Of a stretch of 34,175 nucleotides of DNA, positions 32,239-34,175 are shown piece after piece. Made by a program: the position numbers and the translations under genes. A model generated the notes under the pieces. It worked only from the letters and a program-made list of their open reading frames with translations, had not been told where the DNA came from and ran no database searches. This DNA is from a virus. The DNA is taken from positions 1-34,175 of IMG/VR virus record IMGVR_UViG_3300046011_009943; one strand, 5' to 3'. Within the stretch, counting starts at the first letter, position 1. Every line of letters starts with the position of its first letter.

Positions 32239-32679
32239 ATGGAAAACCTTGAACAAATAATTAAATTGTGGGATATCGATTCGAACATTGATTCAACCGA
32301 ACCTGGAAAAGAACTTCTTAAAATACCAAAGCTTCACAACAAATACCTAAAGATACTGATTTCACATAGGTTTGCAGCCAAAAAATCAAACTTTGATTAT
32401 GTTAAATTGAAAAGAATAAAAGAAGAATACTATAACGGTACACTTTCTCAAGAAGAATTGCAGGAACGAGGATGGGAACCTTTTCTACTAAATCTGAAAA
32501 CAAAGCAAGGAATTGAACGCTATATAGATTCAGACAAAGAACTAATTCGTCTCCTTGAAAAGAAAATGTATCATGATGAAGCCGTTGCGGCGTGCGAATC
32601 TATACTACAAGAATTAAAAAGCAGAACGTTTCAATTGCGAGATTATATTTCATGGGAAAGATTTATAGGTGGAAACTAA
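32239..32679 (+). CDS. uvsY: Recombination mediator UvsY
   Basis: A 146-residue homologue of T4 UvsY (137), which loads the UvsX recombinase onto single-stranded DNA coated with gp32. It has the characteristic IIKLWDIDSNIDSTEPGKELLKIPKLHNKYLKILISHR start and a basic helical middle region, ending in SRTFQLRDYISWERFIGG. It is preceded by a perfect sigma70 promoter and overlaps uvsW by eleven bases. The ATG has only a weak Shine-Dalgarno. Confidence 0.92.
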   Translation: MENLEQIIKLWDIDSNIDSTEPGKELLKIPKLHNKYLKILISHRFAAKKSNFDYVKLKRIKEEYYNGTLSQEELQERGWEPFLLNLKTKQGIERYIDSDKELIRLLEKKMYHDEAVAACESILQELKSRTFQLRDYISWERFIGGN

Positions 32680-34175
32680 TTTAATAATTAAAAAAGAAAA
32701 CGAAGCATACGTTAAAGTTCTATGCGAAAGAAGCACAGCACAAGAATTGTCTGACTATTTTACCTTCTATGTGCCCGGCTATCAATTCGTTCCTGCGTAC
32801 AGAAACAAAATTTGGGATGGGCGCATTAGATTGTATGACTTGCGTACCAATTTAATCTATCATGGGCTACTCAATTATATAGAAAGCTTTGCAATAGAAA
32901 GAAATTACACAGTCGATTATCAAGATCCTCGCCCAGATTTGACTGATGATTTTTCAGAAACTTTAGCAAATAAATTCTTTCAACAAATAGAACCGCAATC
33001 AAATAAGAAATCTCTCACTGTTGATGATCATCAAAAGAATGCTTTTTTATATGCAATGCGAAATAAGAGAGCATTGCTTGTATCACCAACAGCTTCAGGT
33101 AAATCACTTATAATTTATCTTTTGATTAGACAATTTTTGAATTATCATTGCAAAAAAGGTTTGATAATAGTACCAACAACATCACTTGTTGAACAACTTT
33201 ATTCAGACTTTAAAGATTACTCATCTAAAAACGAATGGAATGTTTCTGAAAACATACACAAAATATACGAAGGAAGAGACAAAAATACAAAACTTCCTTT
33301 GATCATATCAACATGGCAGTCAATTTACAAACAACCAAAAGAATACTTTGAGCAATTCGATTTCGTTATTGGTGATGAGGCACACCGTTTCAAAGCACAA
33401 TCATTAACTTCAATTCTTACAAATTGCATCAATGCAAAATATCGCATAGGGCTTACAGGAAGCTTAGACGGCACACATACCCATAAATTAGTCCTTGAAG
33501 GGCTTTTTGGTATTAGTGAAAAGGTTGCTACAACCAAAGAATTGATCGACAAAAAAAGATTAGCAGATTTTGAAATCAAATGTTTAGTGTTGAAACATTC
33601 AGAAGAAATCTGTGAGAAACTTAAAAAGTGTACGTACCAACAAGAGATTGAATACCTGATTCTAAATGAATCAAGAAACAAATTCATCAAAAACTTAACC
33701 ATTTCACTCAAAGGAAATACTCTCATACTCTACCAATATGTTGACAAACATGGAAAATTATTGTATGATTTGATTTGTAATTCAAACAATAATAAAGACA
33801 GACAAATCTTTTTCATTTCAGGAAAAACTGAAGTTGAAATAAGAGAAGAAGTGAGGAGTATAACAGAAAAAGAAAACGATGCAATCATTATCGCATCATA
33901 TGGCACCTTTTCTACCGGTATTAATATAAGAAACTTACATAATGTAGTGTTTGCATCTCCTTCAAAGTCTAGGATACGAAACCTGCAATCAATAGGTAGA
34001 GCATTAAGACTGGGTGATAATAAAGAAAAGGCCGTTCTGTATGATATTGCTGATGACATGAGACACGGTAATCACATGAATCATACACTCAAACACTTTG
34101 TAGAAAGAACAAAACTATATAATGAAGAGAAGTTCCTCTACAAACTATATAAAATAGGGCTCAAAAATGCAATTT
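32669..34175 (+). CDS. uvsW: Recombination helicase UvsW (3' partial)
   Basis: About 502 residues are visible before the window ends (T4 UvsW is 587), so only the C-terminus is missing. I place the start at GTG 32669, inside the uvsY end, with GGGAAAG upstream; it gives METNLIIKKENEAYVKV and no ATG is near. The N-terminal part has the UvsW-specific FVPAYRNKIWDGRIRLYD. The helicase core follows: Walker A SPTASGKS (139-146), DEAH (236-239), GLTGSL, ASYGTFSTGINIRNL and QSIGRALRLGD (440-450) with the arginine finger. It is an SF2 ATP-dependent helicase that remodels branched DNA and R-loops in recombination-dependent replication. Confidence 0.93.
   Translation, partial: METNLIIKKENEAYVKVLCERSTAQELSDYFTFYVPGYQFVPAYRNKIWDGRIRLYDLRTNLIYHGLLNYIESFAIERNYTVDYQDPRPDLTDDFSETLANKFFQQIEPQSNKKSLTVDDHQKNAFLYAMRNKRALLVSPTASGKSLIIYLLIRQFLNYHCKKGLIIVPTTSLVEQLYSDFKDYSSKNEWNVSENIHKIYEGRDKNTKLPLIISTWQSIYKQPKEYFEQFDFVIGDEAHRFKAQSLTSILTNCINAKYRIGLTGSLDGTHTHKLVLEGLFGISEKVATTKELIDKKRLADFEIKCLVLKHSEEICEKLKKCTYQQEIEYLILNESRNKFIKNLTISLKGNTLILYQYVDKHGKLLYDLICNSNNNKDRQIFFISGKTEVEIREEVRSITEKENDAIIIASYGTFSTGINIRNLHNVVFASPSKSRIRNLQSIGRALRLGDNKEKAVLYDIADDMRHGNHMNHTLKHFVERTKLYNEEKFLYKLYKIGLKNAI

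Noticed and set aside
33325-34059. Two minus-strand open frames (133 and 109 codons)
   Set aside because: They lie wholly opposite the conserved helicase motifs of uvsW, have no ribosome-binding site and no recognisable domain.

Overview
This window is part of the genome of a T4-like, contractile-tailed myovirus. The evidence is an almost unbroken late-gene block in T4 order: neck proteins gp13 and gp14, tail terminator gp15, terminase gp16 and gp17, sheath gp18, tube gp19, portal gp20, a gp67-like core protein, prohead protease gp21, scaffold gp22 and major capsid gp23. It is followed by the recombination genes uvsY and uvsW. All genes are on the + strand. The DNA is AT-rich, genes are tightly packed with many ATGA overlaps, and copies of the T4-type late promoter core (nATAAATA) sit before many transcription units. 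The style resembles T4-like phages of aquatic bacteria (pelagiphage and cyanophage relatives), but the host cannot be named from this window. No tRNA, CRISPR or insertion sequence was seen.

Layout. Bases 1-1980 hold the 3' end of a collagen-like fibre gene with two Gly-X-Y blocks and a C-terminal S74 self-cleaving chaperone, plus a small protein. Bases 1993-9700 hold two giant paralogous RCC1-repeat proteins (1483 and 1069 aa) behind a shared N-terminal domain, probably tail adhesins. Bases 9739-17704 hold a glycan module of eleven genes: two TPR glycosyltransferases, a sulfotransferase, three methyltransferases, a split ADP-heptose pathway (nucleotidyltransferase, kinase and HldD epimerase), a cupin sugar isomerase-like protein, and an APS kinase fused to a nucleotidyltransferase. 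Bases 17734-31637 are the packaging, tail and capsid genes. Bases 31724-34175 hold a tail-tube-like protein, then uvsY and uvsW (cut by the window end) behind a consensus sigma70 promoter.

How it fits together. The structural block builds head and tail. The fibre and RCC1 proteins are likely outer host-contact parts. The glycan module could make an activated heptose, transfer it, and methylate and sulfate the product, either on virion proteins or on the host surface. The substrate is inference.

The most striking observation concerns the RCC1 proteins. Blade linkers come in two abnormal classes: short ones missing one strand, and long ones with one extra strand. Read as opening and closing brackets they balance perfectly. 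They parse the 28 blades of the first protein into four seven-bladed propellers nested inside one another, and the 20 blades of the second into 7+7+6. This predicts a propeller-within-propeller adhesin architecture that I do not know to have been described.
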